Assembly: GCA_902564535.1 (NCBI GenBank)
Contig: CACFBG010000003.1
Span: forward strand, 1-64,000
DNA from: an uncultured Prochlorococcus sp.
GTDB lineage: Bacteria; Cyanobacteriota; Cyanobacteriia; PCC-6307; Cyanobiaceae
DNA: 64,000 nucleotides
Direction: 5' to 3'
The notes under the pieces were generated by a model. That model was not told where the DNA came from. It ran no database searches and saw only the letters and a list, made by a program, of their open reading frames with translations. Every line of letters starts with the position of its first letter. The first letter of the stretch is position 1. Both the position numbers and the translations under genes were made by a program. Positions 48,699 through 58,883 of the stretch are shown one piece after another.

Positions 48699-50022
48699 AA
48701 AATTGATTATAAAGATTAATTGCTTTTAGACGCACAAAATTATTTTTATCGTATTTACTTATATCTAAAAGATTAGAAATAAGTGATTTTGACAGTAACT
48801 CCTTATTTCTCTCGATAGTCATTAAAGCAGCATATCTTGATGCCCAATACAAAGTTTTTTCTTGATCGAGGAATTTATTTAAAAGTGATTTATATTTAAT
48901 AGGCTTAAATTTCATTATAGTCAGTATAGCAGAAGGCTTGAATTTGATATAATCAGGCCATTTTTCTTCCAAGCATTCAAGCGCAATTGATTCAATCATA
49001 GATATAGACTTTGGCTCCCAATTATTTATACTTCTAAAAAGAATATTTACAAAATACAATGCTCCATAATCTTTCAAGATTCTATCTTTATAATTAAGAA
49101 TTATTTGAGTAATCTCACAAGGGTCTAGACCAATAAGATTTTTTAATGCAAAGTATGCCTTACTAAAATCAGTACTAAATAATTCTTCTATCAAAAAAAC
49201 TAAAGATGGCTGCTCAATATATTTCACTAAACTCTCTATATTATTTAGATCATCATTTAAAGTCGATTCAATAATACTAAATAGATTCATATTATTGCTC
49301 ACTAATTTATCTTTAGGCCATAGAGAATTTATCGCTCGCAAACGAAAAGTTGGAGCTATTGGAGATTTCAAGATATTCGGTAAAAATTCTATAAGTTCTG
49401 CATCTATAATATCCTGAACAGCGCATTGTCTATCATTCTGATTTTTGAGTAGAAGATGGTCCTTGAGCTTATATAAAAATTTTTTTTCGCCAATAAGTTT
49501 ATATATTGCAGAAATAGATGCCCCTTTCTCTATGTTTGAAGATGTTGAATCCTCTAATATTTTACTTATGTTATTGACTGCTAAAGTAGAATTCATATTA
49601 GATAAACATTTGATCAATAATCTCCTATCTTTTCTATGAATACTTAATAAGTAAAGAATTTTTTTTTGAATCTCCAATTCTTTGCATCCAAATCCTTGTA
49701 AAGCCCAAGCTGCATTTTCTACCAGGTATTCATCATCACTATCTAAACAACTTGTAATTAAATTAATAGCATCTCTACAATCAAGTTGAAACAAAACTTC
49801 TACGGCTTTTCTTTTAGCGATAACAACAGCCTGTTCCTTTGAATTTATTTGCAATAAAGACATCAAAGCATTCTCTGTCCTTAAACCTGGATACTTAGAT
49901 AGATGAAAAACTGCCTTATAGTAATCACTTTGAAGTTCTAACTTTCTAATTGGCATAGAAAGAATACGCAATGCTTCATCAAGAGGCATAGCTGGAAGAT
50001 TATCAAAAGAATCAATTTTCAC
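48691..50022 (-). CDS. cpeY: HEAT-repeat phycoerythrin lyase subunit CpeY
   Basis: A 443-residue all-helical protein of the CpcE/CpeY type. It begins with DNLPAMPLDEALRILSMPIRK-like sequence and has HEAT/PBS-lyase repeats (ENALMSLLQINSKEQAVVIAKRKAVEVLF and ENAAWALQGFG). With CpeZ it attaches phycoerythrobilin to alpha-Cys-82 in other phycoerythrin organisms. Length fits. It is coded opposite to cpeT (tail overlap of 8 bases) and divergent from the MpeX-like gene. Confidence 0.87.
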   Translation of the reverse strand: MKIDSFDNLPAMPLDEALRILSMPIRKLELQSDYYKAVFHLSKYPGLRTENALMSLLQINSKEQAVVIAKRKAVEVLFQLDCRDAINLITSCLDSDDEYLVENAAWALQGFGCKELEIQKKILYLLSIHRKDRRLLIKCLSNMNSTLAVNNISKILEDSTSSNIEKGASISAIYKLIGEKKFLYKLKDHLLLKNQNDRQCAVQDIIDAELIEFLPNILKSPIAPTFRLRAINSLWPKDKLVSNNMNLFSIIESTLNDDLNNIESLVKYIEQPSLVFLIEELFSTDFSKAYFALKNLIGLDPCEITQIILNYKDRILKDYGALYFVNILFRSINNWEPKSISMIESIALECLEEKWPDYIKFKPSAILTIMKFKPIKYKSLLNKFLDQEKTLYWASRYAALMTIERNKELLSKSLISNLLDISKYDKNNFVRLKAINLYNQFFI

Positions 50023-50253
50023 AGAAAATCAACCAAAAAGCGAATGCCTTCAATCCACGATAAGTAAGCACCTCTAAACATCAGAAAAAAGTATCGTATT
50101 GTAAAATAATTATAATATTCTTTAATCAATGGTTTTTATAAATACAATGCAGTTATCCTCAAAATTACTGATTTTTGCAATCATTTAAGAAGATTTATCA
50201 TGAAAAAGATATTGACAAAATTTTAATTTCAGTAGTGAATTCAAATCTCAAAC

Positions 50254-51120
50254 ATGAAAGAGCTCGAACTCACGATAGAAGAAGCAGAGAATCTTGAAAA
50301 AGATCTTAAAAACAAATTGAGAGAAGGATTATCATTCCAAAATGATAAGAAGTTTATATCCTTATTAATTGCTGGACTAGGAGACAAAAGAGGTCCTTTA
50401 AGGCGAACTTTTTCTAAAGGCCTCGCTCATATAGGGGAAAAAGCAATTCCCTATCTTATCAATGCGCTCCATAATCATTCAAATGTAATAGTTAGAAGAG
50501 CTTCTGCAAAAACACTACGCTTAATTAAAGATCCAGGGACACTGCCTCACCTTTTGAAAGCTTTGACAAATGATCCTGACCCAGTTGTTCAAGGCTCTGC
50601 CGCGGCCGCCATGGCTATTTATGGAGAAAAAGCTATAGAGCTTTTACTAGAAGTTTTGATTAATCCACAAAGCACCGCTATGCAATCTGGATTAGCTACT
50701 TGGGGAATTGCATTTATTGGAGAAAAAGCTCCAAAATTAATCAGGGAAGCATCAGTTTCTAGTAACAAGAAAATCAGAGCAGCAGCAATAGCTGCTTTGG
50801 GTAATCAACTTTACTCTTTAGAAGATAATTATGCGATACAGATTATTAAAGAAGCTTTAAATGATGATTCATCAGATGTCAGGTCTGAAGCAACAATTGT
50901 TATAGGAAAACTAAATAAGGCAACATTTGGTGTTCCACTTTTAATGGAAAAGCTAAATGATACTAATCATGAAGTCCGAAGGAATGCAATTCTTGCATTA
51001 ATAAAATTAAAAGCATTCTGTTCTCTTAAAACCCTAAAGCATCAAAGAATAAAGGAAACAAATAAAAATGTATTAAATGTCCTTAATTTGGCAATCAATC
51101 AACTTGAGAAGGATATTTAA
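50254..51120 (+). CDS. MpeX/MpeU-like HEAT-repeat bilin lyase
   Basis: A 288-residue protein of PBS-lyase HEAT repeats. Diagnostic blocks are GLGDKRGPLRRTFSKGLAHI, then VIVRRASAKTLRLI, DPDPVVQGSAAAAMAI and STAMQSGLATWGIAFIGEKAP. These resemble marine Synechococcus MpeU/MpeX/MpeZ lyases or lyase-isomerases, which can attach phycourobilin. Its bilin and target site are not predictable. The 3' end overlaps the 3' end of cpeZ by 26 bases on opposite strands. Confidence 0.82.
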   Translation: MKELELTIEEAENLEKDLKNKLREGLSFQNDKKFISLLIAGLGDKRGPLRRTFSKGLAHIGEKAIPYLINALHNHSNVIVRRASAKTLRLIKDPGTLPHLLKALTNDPDPVVQGSAAAAMAIYGEKAIELLLEVLINPQSTAMQSGLATWGIAFIGEKAPKLIREASVSSNKKIRAAAIAALGNQLYSLEDNYAIQIIKEALNDDSSDVRSEATIVIGKLNKATFGVPLLMEKLNDTNHEVRRNAILALIKLKAFCSLKTLKHQRIKETNKNVLNVLNLAINQLEKDI

Positions 51121-51730
51121 CATTTAAAATATCTATTGCACTATTAATAATTAGAGAATCCTTAGAATTATCTTGGGAAACTTCAATCAAACAATTTCTT
51201 ACACTAGGATGATTAATCTCTCCTATTGCAGTTATTGCTGCTTTTGACTTTAGTAGATTTTCATCTTTACATAAAGCAATCAAATAAGGCAAGCCTAGAA
51301 TATTTAATTGTCTTAAAAGAGTTACTAATGTCAAAATAATCAAAGGTTCTTCATATTGAATTGCACAATTTATAATCACTTCAATCTCTGAAAATAATTC
51401 ACTAGAATTCTTTTGTCTTGCTGCAATCTTAACTAATATTTTGAGGCAACTAACTCTTGTGAATAAATTCTCATTTGTTAAAAATATATCTACTAATCTC
51501 GCAACAATCATATTTTCAAACTCAGCAAGGGCATTTATTGACTTCCTTCTAAGGTTGATATCTTCATCATCTAGATAAACTATTAACCTATTAATTGATT
51601 CTTTCGAATAAAAAGCAATCATCTGAAAGATAGCCTTTTTATTAATATTTGGATTAGGGTGAAGAAAATCCTCAAATAATGATTCTATCGAAGGTGCTAT
51701 ATCAACAATTCTTTTGCCTCCATTATCCAT
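51095..51730 (-). CDS. cpeZ: Phycoerythrin lyase/chaperone CpeZ
   Basis: A 211-residue HEAT-repeat protein. The start region SIESLFEDFLHPNPNINKKA and the later RRKSINALAEFENMIV and TRVSCLKILVKIAA fit CpeZ, the partner of CpeY. It lies 23 bases downstream of the phycoerythrin alpha gene on the same strand, so it is probably read from the beta-alpha transcript. Its tail overlaps the MpeX-like gene on the other strand. Confidence 0.85.
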   Translation of the reverse strand: MDNGGKRIVDIAPSIESLFEDFLHPNPNINKKAIFQMIAFYSKESINRLIVYLDDEDINLRRKSINALAEFENMIVARLVDIFLTNENLFTRVSCLKILVKIAARQKNSSELFSEIEVIINCAIQYEEPLIILTLVTLLRQLNILGLPYLIALCKDENLLKSKAAITAIGEINHPSVRNCLIEVSQDNSKDSLIINSAIDILNVKYPSQVD

Positions 51731-51753
51731 TAATAAAAAAACACAGTAATCAA

Positions 51754-52224
51754 CTAGGAAAGTGCATTAATTAAATAATCAAGTAAGGCCTTAAACTCGG
51801 TTGCTGATTGCTGATCCATATCTTCTGGGATAGAAATACGATCTCTAAGGTATGCAAAAGCCTCTATATATGCCGCTGTTGGCAAGCGATGAGCTCTAAT
51901 AACCTCACGCATTCCAGCTATACCCCATTCGTCTAAAGGCCCAGTTCCACCTGTTACAAGACAATAATTGATAAGTCTTAAATAGTGATTAATATCTCGA
52001 ACACATTTGTCCTTATTCTCTTGCTCATAAGAACTATTCGCTCCATATACAAAGTCTACGGCTTCTGAAGAAAGCTTATCTATTTTAGAAGCAAGTTTTT
52101 CAGCAGCCTTCAATCGAGTAGGAGCTCTGTCCAAAGATCCCCTTACTGACTCTATGTCACTAATGCTTGGGAAGCGTCCTGCAGCATCAGCGGCAGTTAA
52201 TACTGTTGTAACAGCTGATTTCAT
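51754..52224 (-). CDS. ppeA: Phycoerythrin alpha subunit
   Basis: A 156-residue phycobiliprotein, about eight residues shorter than Synechococcus CpeA. It begins MKSAVTTVLTAADAAGRFPS and has NHYLRLINYCLVTGGTGPLDEWGIAG. The bilin cysteine alpha-82 equivalent is C74 in KDKCVRD. The position of alpha-139 (RDRACAPRDM in Synechococcus) here reads RDRISIPEDM, so that site is lost. C88 in NYC is not a usual bilin site. It lies 59 bases after ppeB. It probably works in the thylakoid as a minor light-harvesting or sensory pigment. Confidence 0.95.
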   Translation of the reverse strand: MKSAVTTVLTAADAAGRFPSISDIESVRGSLDRAPTRLKAAEKLASKIDKLSSEAVDFVYGANSSYEQENKDKCVRDINHYLRLINYCLVTGGTGPLDEWGIAGMREVIRAHRLPTAAYIEAFAYLRDRISIPEDMDQQSATEFKALLDYLINALS

Positions 52225-52283
52225 AATTAATTTACTATAGAAAGTGAAGAAAAATTAGTAATTAAGATTATGATGAATTTCAT

Positions 52284-53174
<891 letters not shown>

Positions 53175-53378
53175 ATGCACAAAGCAAACAAAGAAGAAAT
53201 TGAATCATCTATTCTTATGCTAAAAGAATATGAAAATCGACTTATAAGTGAAATCAATCATATGGCAAAGAAATTAAAAATTCCAAAAGAGCAGATAGAA
53301 GTATCTCTCAAAAATCATGAAGAGCTTAATAAAATTAAACAAATAATAGCAAGATTAATTAAAGAGAAAATGGATTAA
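53175..53378 (+). CDS. Small coiled-coil hypothetical protein (67 aa)
   Basis: The frame starts MHKANKEEIESSILMLKEYE and runs as one long charged helix to EKMD, rich in K, E, I and L. A coiled coil or adaptor is plausible. It is divergent from ppeB and may share its regulation. No family recognised. Confidence 0.6.
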   Translation: MHKANKEEIESSILMLKEYENRLISEINHMAKKLKIPKEQIEVSLKNHEELNKIKQIIARLIKEKMD

Positions 53379-53658
53379 TTTAATTACTATAAAAGCTTTT
53401 TTGGATAAATACCTTTTGCTCTGATATTTGCCATGAAAATATCACCAGATAATAATTAGCAATCGTTTCCTAAGACAGAATTTATAAATTCGTTTTATTT
53501 TTTATTGAACAATATGGGCAATCAAAGTTTATATTTTGACTACTAAGAAATAGATAGTCTTCTTCTCTAGCCCTAAGTGGCGGCTGAGGTGGTGGCCGCT
53601 TAAGCCGTCAAACTTGTCTGAATGGCCATAAGGTTTATCTAACCGCAAAAGCTTCGGC

Positions 53659-55497
53659 TTGGGTGCTGCTTCTGTAATTCGCAGTGAAACGATTTCCGAG
53701 ATAAGGCGATTACTCGCTTATTTACCTCGTCGACGTTTCCGAACCTTGCTTGTCTTAGTGCCGATTTCAATGTTGCCTGGGATAATTGACCTAGTCTCCA
53801 TTGCGGTAGTTGGACGCTTAATGGGAGCTTTAGTTGGCTCCAAACTTGCAAATATCATCCCAGGGCCAAGAATTTTTCAAGGTAATGGCATAGATCAAAG
53901 CCTATCGTTAATTGCAATTTTCATTGCACTAGCTTGGCTAGCTTCAACAACAAAAATAACTTTAAGATTCTTTCAGTATCGTTTAACAGCTCAAGTTTGG
54001 GGTGACATATCTAATTTATTGCATACAAAATTGCTTCGACAAAATTATTCGTATCACTTAAAACAAGGTAAAGGTAGATTTTCAGCATTGTTATTAAGTA
54101 ATGCAAAAAGAGTTTCTGAATCAACAGTTACGCCTTTCTTGTTAATGCTTAGTGCAATACCTTCTGTCTTATTATTATCATTAGGGATTGTATTTATAGG
54201 AAAATTATTGTCAGTTGGACTCATAGTTTCATTAGTAATTGCATATTTAGTAATTTCATTAATTGCAACTCCTTACTTAAGGCATTCTGCAAAAGGGAGA
54301 TTAAGAAATGAACAAAAGTCTTCAGGTCTTCTTTTAGAAATGCTAGGAACATTTCCAGATATTGAATTAAGTCAAACTCAATCATATTTTAATAAAAAAT
54401 TTAGTTCTACAATTAGATCAACTCAAAGATATGTATGGGTAAGCGAGCTTTTACCAGAAATTCCTAGAATCTTAATTGAACCATTTGGAATTACTTTAAT
54501 ATTTGCAGTTGGAGCATTGCCAGCATTAATTAGTGGTGATCCTGAAAGGATTAGAGGAATTGTTCCTTTTCTTGCATCTGTTGCAGTTGCCGCATTAAGA
54601 TTAACCCCTCCTTTACAAGATATATTTCGTTCAATCACGCAACTTCGAGGTGGATTGCCTCAAGTGAGTGAACTTTTAGAGGTCCTTAATTTATCATCAG
54701 AAAAGCCAACCCTAACTACACCAGGTGTACCTTCTCCAGAAGGTCTTGCCCCAAGGAACACAATTAGCTTGAAAGGTATTAGTTATAGGTACAATGAAAA
54801 TTCACCGTGGATTATCAACAATCTGAATCTTAATATTCCAGTTGGCTCAAGACTTGCTTTAGTAGGTAGAACAGGAAGCGGAAAAACAACCACAGCCAAT
54901 CTGCTTTTAGGTTTACTACATCCTCAAAAAGGAAATCTAGAAATAGATGGTGTCCCTGTTACAGCATATGATTTACCAGCTTGGCAAGTTAATTGTGCAC
55001 ATGTTCCTCAATCCATTAATCTATTAAATGCAAATGTGATTGAAAATATTGCTTTCGGTGTAGAGGAAGAATTAGTTGAATTAGACAGAATTTGGGATGC
55101 TTTAGAATCAGCTCAATTAGCTGACTTTGTCATTGAACTACCGTATGGTTTATATACACCATTTGGAGAAAATGGTGTTCAATTATCAGGGGGTCAAAGG
55201 CAAAGGCTTGGTTTAGCAAGAGCATTTTATAGAAAAGCAAAGTTTTTAGTTTTAGATGAAGCAACTAGTGCTCTTGATAACAGAACTGAATTAGATCTAA
55301 TAGAAGCCTTACAGTTATTAGGGAGAAGATGTACAACCCTTGTTATTGCTCATAGATTGAGTACGGTACAAAGATGTGATTGCATCTATGAATTTGAAAA
55401 CTGTGGAATAAAAGCTTCTGGTACGTTTGATGAATTAATTCAATCCTCAAAAAGTTTTAGAGAACTTGCATCTTTAAGTCATAGGAATCCTATTTGA
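53659..55497 (+). CDS. ABC exporter (fused permease and ATPase)
   Basis: A 612-residue half-transporter of the MsbA/HlyB-like type. The N-terminal membrane domain has about six spans (residues 25-330). The ATPase domain has Walker A GRTGSGKTTT (about 401-410), signature LSGGQRQRLG (about 508) and Walker B FLVLDEAT (about 529). The start is a TTG giving MGAASVIRSETI; no ATG is in frame nearby, so this start is uncertain. Next to glycosyltransferases and a polymerase-like protein it most likely exports a lipid-linked sugar. The nearest alternative is a lipid flippase. Confidence 0.85.
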   Translation: MGAASVIRSETISEIRRLLAYLPRRRFRTLLVLVPISMLPGIIDLVSIAVVGRLMGALVGSKLANIIPGPRIFQGNGIDQSLSLIAIFIALAWLASTTKITLRFFQYRLTAQVWGDISNLLHTKLLRQNYSYHLKQGKGRFSALLLSNAKRVSESTVTPFLLMLSAIPSVLLLSLGIVFIGKLLSVGLIVSLVIAYLVISLIATPYLRHSAKGRLRNEQKSSGLLLEMLGTFPDIELSQTQSYFNKKFSSTIRSTQRYVWVSELLPEIPRILIEPFGITLIFAVGALPALISGDPERIRGIVPFLASVAVAALRLTPPLQDIFRSITQLRGGLPQVSELLEVLNLSSEKPTLTTPGVPSPEGLAPRNTISLKGISYRYNENSPWIINNLNLNIPVGSRLALVGRTGSGKTTTANLLLGLLHPQKGNLEIDGVPVTAYDLPAWQVNCAHVPQSINLLNANVIENIAFGVEEELVELDRIWDALESAQLADFVIELPYGLYTPFGENGVQLSGGQRQRLGLARAFYRKAKFLVLDEATSALDNRTELDLIEALQLLGRRCTTLVIAHRLSTVQRCDCIYEFENCGIKASGTFDELIQSSKSFRELASLSHRNPI

Positions 55498-55500
55498 AAA

Positions 55501-56715
55501 TTATTTATATTTATAGGAGTAAATATTTTCAATACAAACTAGGGAGAATAAAAACAACAATGAGATTAGGAATCCACCTAGAATTAAAATATTAGTAATT
55601 GATCCATATATAATCCATCCTGAAAAATAAATTGTAATTGCAATATTCAAAGGCCTGGAGGCATAAGATCCGAGGAATATAAAGCTCAATGTAATTAGGA
55701 ATGGAATTATAAAGCAACCTAAAAAAGAAAAATCTCTAAGCAAATCACCTGCAATTGTATAATTATTATATCCCCAAACTTGACTTCTTTCGATCGAATG
55801 AATTCCTGACCTCTCAATCAAAGGGTATAATCTAGATACAAGATTATATATCGGCAACAAAGTTCTTTCTCCCGCCCAATTAGGTTCTGGTAGTCTATTT
55901 AATAATTCTGTTAAAGTATTCAAATAAGAGAAACAATATCTTAGTACATCAGCAAATAATATTTTTAATTCTGCGATTGATTGATGTCCATCTCTTAAAA
56001 CCTTTGGCAATTGAGTAAAGATTGATATGCCGAGAATTCCTAACAAAAAGTTTAAAGGCCTAACAAAATTGACACGCCAATCCCAAAAGGCTGAAGCCAA
56101 GAACACAAAAACAATGAATGCCATTCCTGCTCTCCCAGAGGTTTGCAAGTCATTTAGAAAAATTGTCAGTACTGATAAAGCAACTAACAACAAAGAGTAC
56201 GCCTTCCTTTGAATCCGATAACGAGAAAAAGCGAGACAAAATGAAGCAAAACATAGCCCATTAGGATAACTTAGCCATATTGGAACAACACTTTGCATTG
56301 CAATTGATGCGTTCCTTAAATTAGAAAAGAACTCCTTAGCTGTATCAACCAACTCAACATTAAAAAGGATATAAATCCAAGTAATAATCTGCAATATTAA
56401 TGAAAATAATACTAGCCAATTGATACATCTATAATGATAGGTTAATTGTCTAATATCTATATTTAAATGAGAATCCAAAAAAAGTTTTTTAGATCTACAC
56501 AAGAATAATGCCAATGAGCAGCCCAGATAGGGGAGAAAAAAGACAAAGATACTAACTAAAGATATGTTGCCTGGGACTGAAAATAGACTCTCAAATACTA
56601 TACAGAAGAATACATAAATCGACGAGAAAACGACAGGAAATTTCCAGTCTAGATATTGGATAGAGGCAGTGTCCCTAGACAAAACAAATTTATTCTTCCT
56701 AATAAAGAATAGCAA
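55501..56715 (-). CDS. Polytopic membrane protein, O-antigen polymerase-like
   Basis: A 404-residue protein with about ten hydrophobic segments and a larger polar loop near residues 260-320 (LTELLNRLPEPNWAGERTLLP). This layout fits Wzy-type oligosaccharide repeat-unit polymerases, which have little sequence conservation. No catalytic motif can be assigned. Its neighbours are an ABC exporter and two glycosyltransferases, which supports a polysaccharide role. It is coded opposite to the ABC gene with three bases between. Confidence 0.72.
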   Translation of the reverse strand: MLFFIRKNKFVLSRDTASIQYLDWKFPVVFSSIYVFFCIVFESLFSVPGNISLVSIFVFFLPYLGCSLALFLCRSKKLFLDSHLNIDIRQLTYHYRCINWLVLFSLILQIITWIYILFNVELVDTAKEFFSNLRNASIAMQSVVPIWLSYPNGLCFASFCLAFSRYRIQRKAYSLLLVALSVLTIFLNDLQTSGRAGMAFIVFVFLASAFWDWRVNFVRPLNFLLGILGISIFTQLPKVLRDGHQSIAELKILFADVLRYCFSYLNTLTELLNRLPEPNWAGERTLLPIYNLVSRLYPLIERSGIHSIERSQVWGYNNYTIAGDLLRDFSFLGCFIIPFLITLSFIFLGSYASRPLNIAITIYFSGWIIYGSITNILILGGFLISLLFLFSLVCIENIYSYKYK

Positions 56716-56771
56716 TTAAATCACTTATAACAAGCATCGAATTATCATTATATTAAAAAATATTTATTGAT

Positions 56772-57845
56772 CTATAATTCCTTCAGAAGTTTTTCAACAA
56801 TTGAAGCTGCGTTTGACCAATTATATAATTTTATACGTTCATTACCCTTAGCTATAAGACTTTCGACCAACAAATTATCGGATAAAATATTTTTCATTGC
56901 ATCTGCTAAGCAGAAAGGGTTTTTGGGGTCTATAAACAAACCAGCATCACCAATCACCTCAGGTAAAGCACCTCGATTTGATGCTATTACAGGCGTTTCG
57001 CATGCCATAGCCTCTATTGCAGGCAATCCAAACCCTTCCCATAAGCTTGCAATAATTAAAGAACTACAACTATTTAACAATATCAATCTATCTTCGTCGC
57101 TGACCCATGGAATCCATTTGCATCTGTCATTTACACATAAATCAATTGCTATCTTCTTAAGTTTTGGAGTATATCTTTTGTCTTGAGAACCTACAAACCA
57201 CAACTCAATTTCCTGATCTTTTAACAATGATAATGATTGTAAAATAAGAGATATATTCTTATGTGGGTCATGTCGTCCTAGAACAAGAAAAAAAGGTTTT
57301 CTTTGAAGCTTTAAAGGATATAATTTATCTGAATTATATCCTAAAGGGATAGTTAATATCTTCTTACTAGGTACTTTTAATCTAGAATGAAGTTCTTTCG
57401 CTGTTACTTCAGAATTACAAAGAATTTTTGTAGCTTTATGTACTACTAAAGGGACATATATTAAATGATAACTTAAAAGAGGCGTAAGTTGAGGGTATCT
57501 AAGTGGAAGAAGATCATGTACTAAAACAATAGACTTTATATCTCTAAATAATGGGGCCTCTGGAAGAGGAGATAGAAAGAACTCAGCTTTAAACTTTTTA
57601 ATTAAAGCAGGTACCTTATTTTGCGTCCAAACCAAACGTCTTAAATGACCTTTAGAGCCATATCTTGGAGAAAGATTATTAGGGATTTGAATACTACCCT
57701 TAGAAAAATATCCAATAGGGTCAAGAACTTGAACAAGTGTTTTATCTAATGATGTAGCAAGGTCTTTAGCTACAACGCCTATACCTGAAGGCTTGTTATC
57801 TAAATAACTACCGTTAAATAGAGCTAGAGGGCTTAAATTACTCAC
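56772..57845 (-). CDS. Glycosyltransferase family 4
   Basis: A 357-residue GT-B glycosyltransferase. The C-terminal donor-binding block EGFGLPAIEAMACETPVIAS (E-x7-E motif) and PLGYNSDKLYP are typical of GT4. Its start overlaps the upstream GT2 gene by four bases, so the two are coupled. It probably adds a sugar to a lipid-linked surface glycan. Donor and acceptor are unknown. Confidence 0.88.
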   Translation of the reverse strand: MSNLSPLALFNGSYLDNKPSGIGVVAKDLATSLDKTLVQVLDPIGYFSKGSIQIPNNLSPRYGSKGHLRRLVWTQNKVPALIKKFKAEFFLSPLPEAPLFRDIKSIVLVHDLLPLRYPQLTPLLSYHLIYVPLVVHKATKILCNSEVTAKELHSRLKVPSKKILTIPLGYNSDKLYPLKLQRKPFFLVLGRHDPHKNISLILQSLSLLKDQEIELWFVGSQDKRYTPKLKKIAIDLCVNDRCKWIPWVSDEDRLILLNSCSSLIIASLWEGFGLPAIEAMACETPVIASNRGALPEVIGDAGLFIDPKNPFCLADAMKNILSDNLLVESLIAKGNERIKLYNWSNAASIVEKLLKEL

Positions 57846-58720
57846 GTTAGAGGATAGAAATATGCCTCAAGGCAGCCTCGCATTACAGCACAACTTCGCA
57901 ATGGCTGCAAAGGAAATCTAATGGAAGCATTAATTAGTATACGAAGTGTTCTTAGGACAAGTACAAACCCTGGTCTATGGCGCTGTAGAAATCTTATGTA
58001 ACTAGAGGTAGACAACCTAATCCTTCTCGCACAAGAAGTTCGACTGCCTTTACCTTTATTATGTCTAACACTAATCCAAGGCAACCATAAGACTGGAGAA
58101 CATTGCCTAGAAAGTCTTAAACAAAGGTCCATATCTTCATAATACAAAGGTAATAATTTTTCAAATCTGACTTTTGTTTTATGTGCTGAGGGTTTTAACA
58201 ACATGCTGCATCCACTTACCCAATCAAGGAAAACTGGTTCCTCTTTTTTAGATTTTATTGTTTCATTATTGACTCGCCTACTTCGAAAATTAAGCCCTGG
58301 ATCAATCCAACCTGCACTTTTTTCTAGATTCCCATCAGGATCTAAAACTGCTGTACCAATAACAGCTGGAGAGGGCAATGAATCAATAGCGAGCTTCAAA
58401 CGATTAATTGTCGATTGATCCGTGAGATGAATATCAGGATTTAACAACCACACCCAACCTTCCCAACCTTGACTCAATAATTCATCAAATCCTCGATTAC
58501 AACCCTCAGAGAATCCCGCACCCTCAACTCCAGTAATTACAGAAATAGGAAATGATGCATTTAAATGTACCGGTCCCGAACTATCAGGACTGTTATTGAT
58601 TACTATCCATTTTTCAGGAGGCTCGGTCTGCAAGGAAAGATCCTTAGAGAGAGACTTCAAAGCCTGATGGGAGTGATACGCAATTGTGAGTACCACTAGT
58701 CCAGGTTTTTGACTACTCAC
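57842..58720 (-). CDS. Glycosyltransferase family 2
   Basis: A 292-residue GT-A protein of the rhamnosyltransferase-like type. The start VVLTIAYHSHQALKSL and WIVINNSPDSSGP are typical. The WLLNPDIHLT stretch carries the DxD-like metal site, and YYEDMDLCLRLSRQ is the ED acceptor motif. It may add rhamnose or another deoxysugar. It is coupled to the GT4 gene and divergent from the UvrD helicase. Confidence 0.87.
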   Translation of the reverse strand: MSSQKPGLVVLTIAYHSHQALKSLSKDLSLQTEPPEKWIVINNSPDSSGPVHLNASFPISVITGVEGAGFSEGCNRGFDELLSQGWEGWVWLLNPDIHLTDQSTINRLKLAIDSLPSPAVIGTAVLDPDGNLEKSAGWIDPGLNFRSRRVNNETIKSKKEEPVFLDWVSGCSMLLKPSAHKTKVRFEKLLPLYYEDMDLCLRLSRQCSPVLWLPWISVRHNKGKGSRTSCARRIRLSTSSYIRFLQRHRPGFVLVLRTLRILINASIRFPLQPLRSCAVMRGCLEAYFYPLT

Positions 58721-58883
58721 GAATCAAATATATTCGACCTTCCTTTATCCTGACATTTTAATTACGAGTCAAACGATTTTTCAAATTTGGAATGCCTATT
58801 CTTCGCAAAGGCTCTATATGTAAAAAGTCTTAAAACTGTAATCTTCTGAAGCCTTAATCCTTTATAGGGCATACGATTAAACA

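Noticed and set aside
53570-53640. GC-rich hairpin (AAGTGGC/GCCGCTT) upstream of the ABC gene
   Set aside because: Contains wobble pairs, no T-run and no recognised RNA family; too weak to list as a feature.
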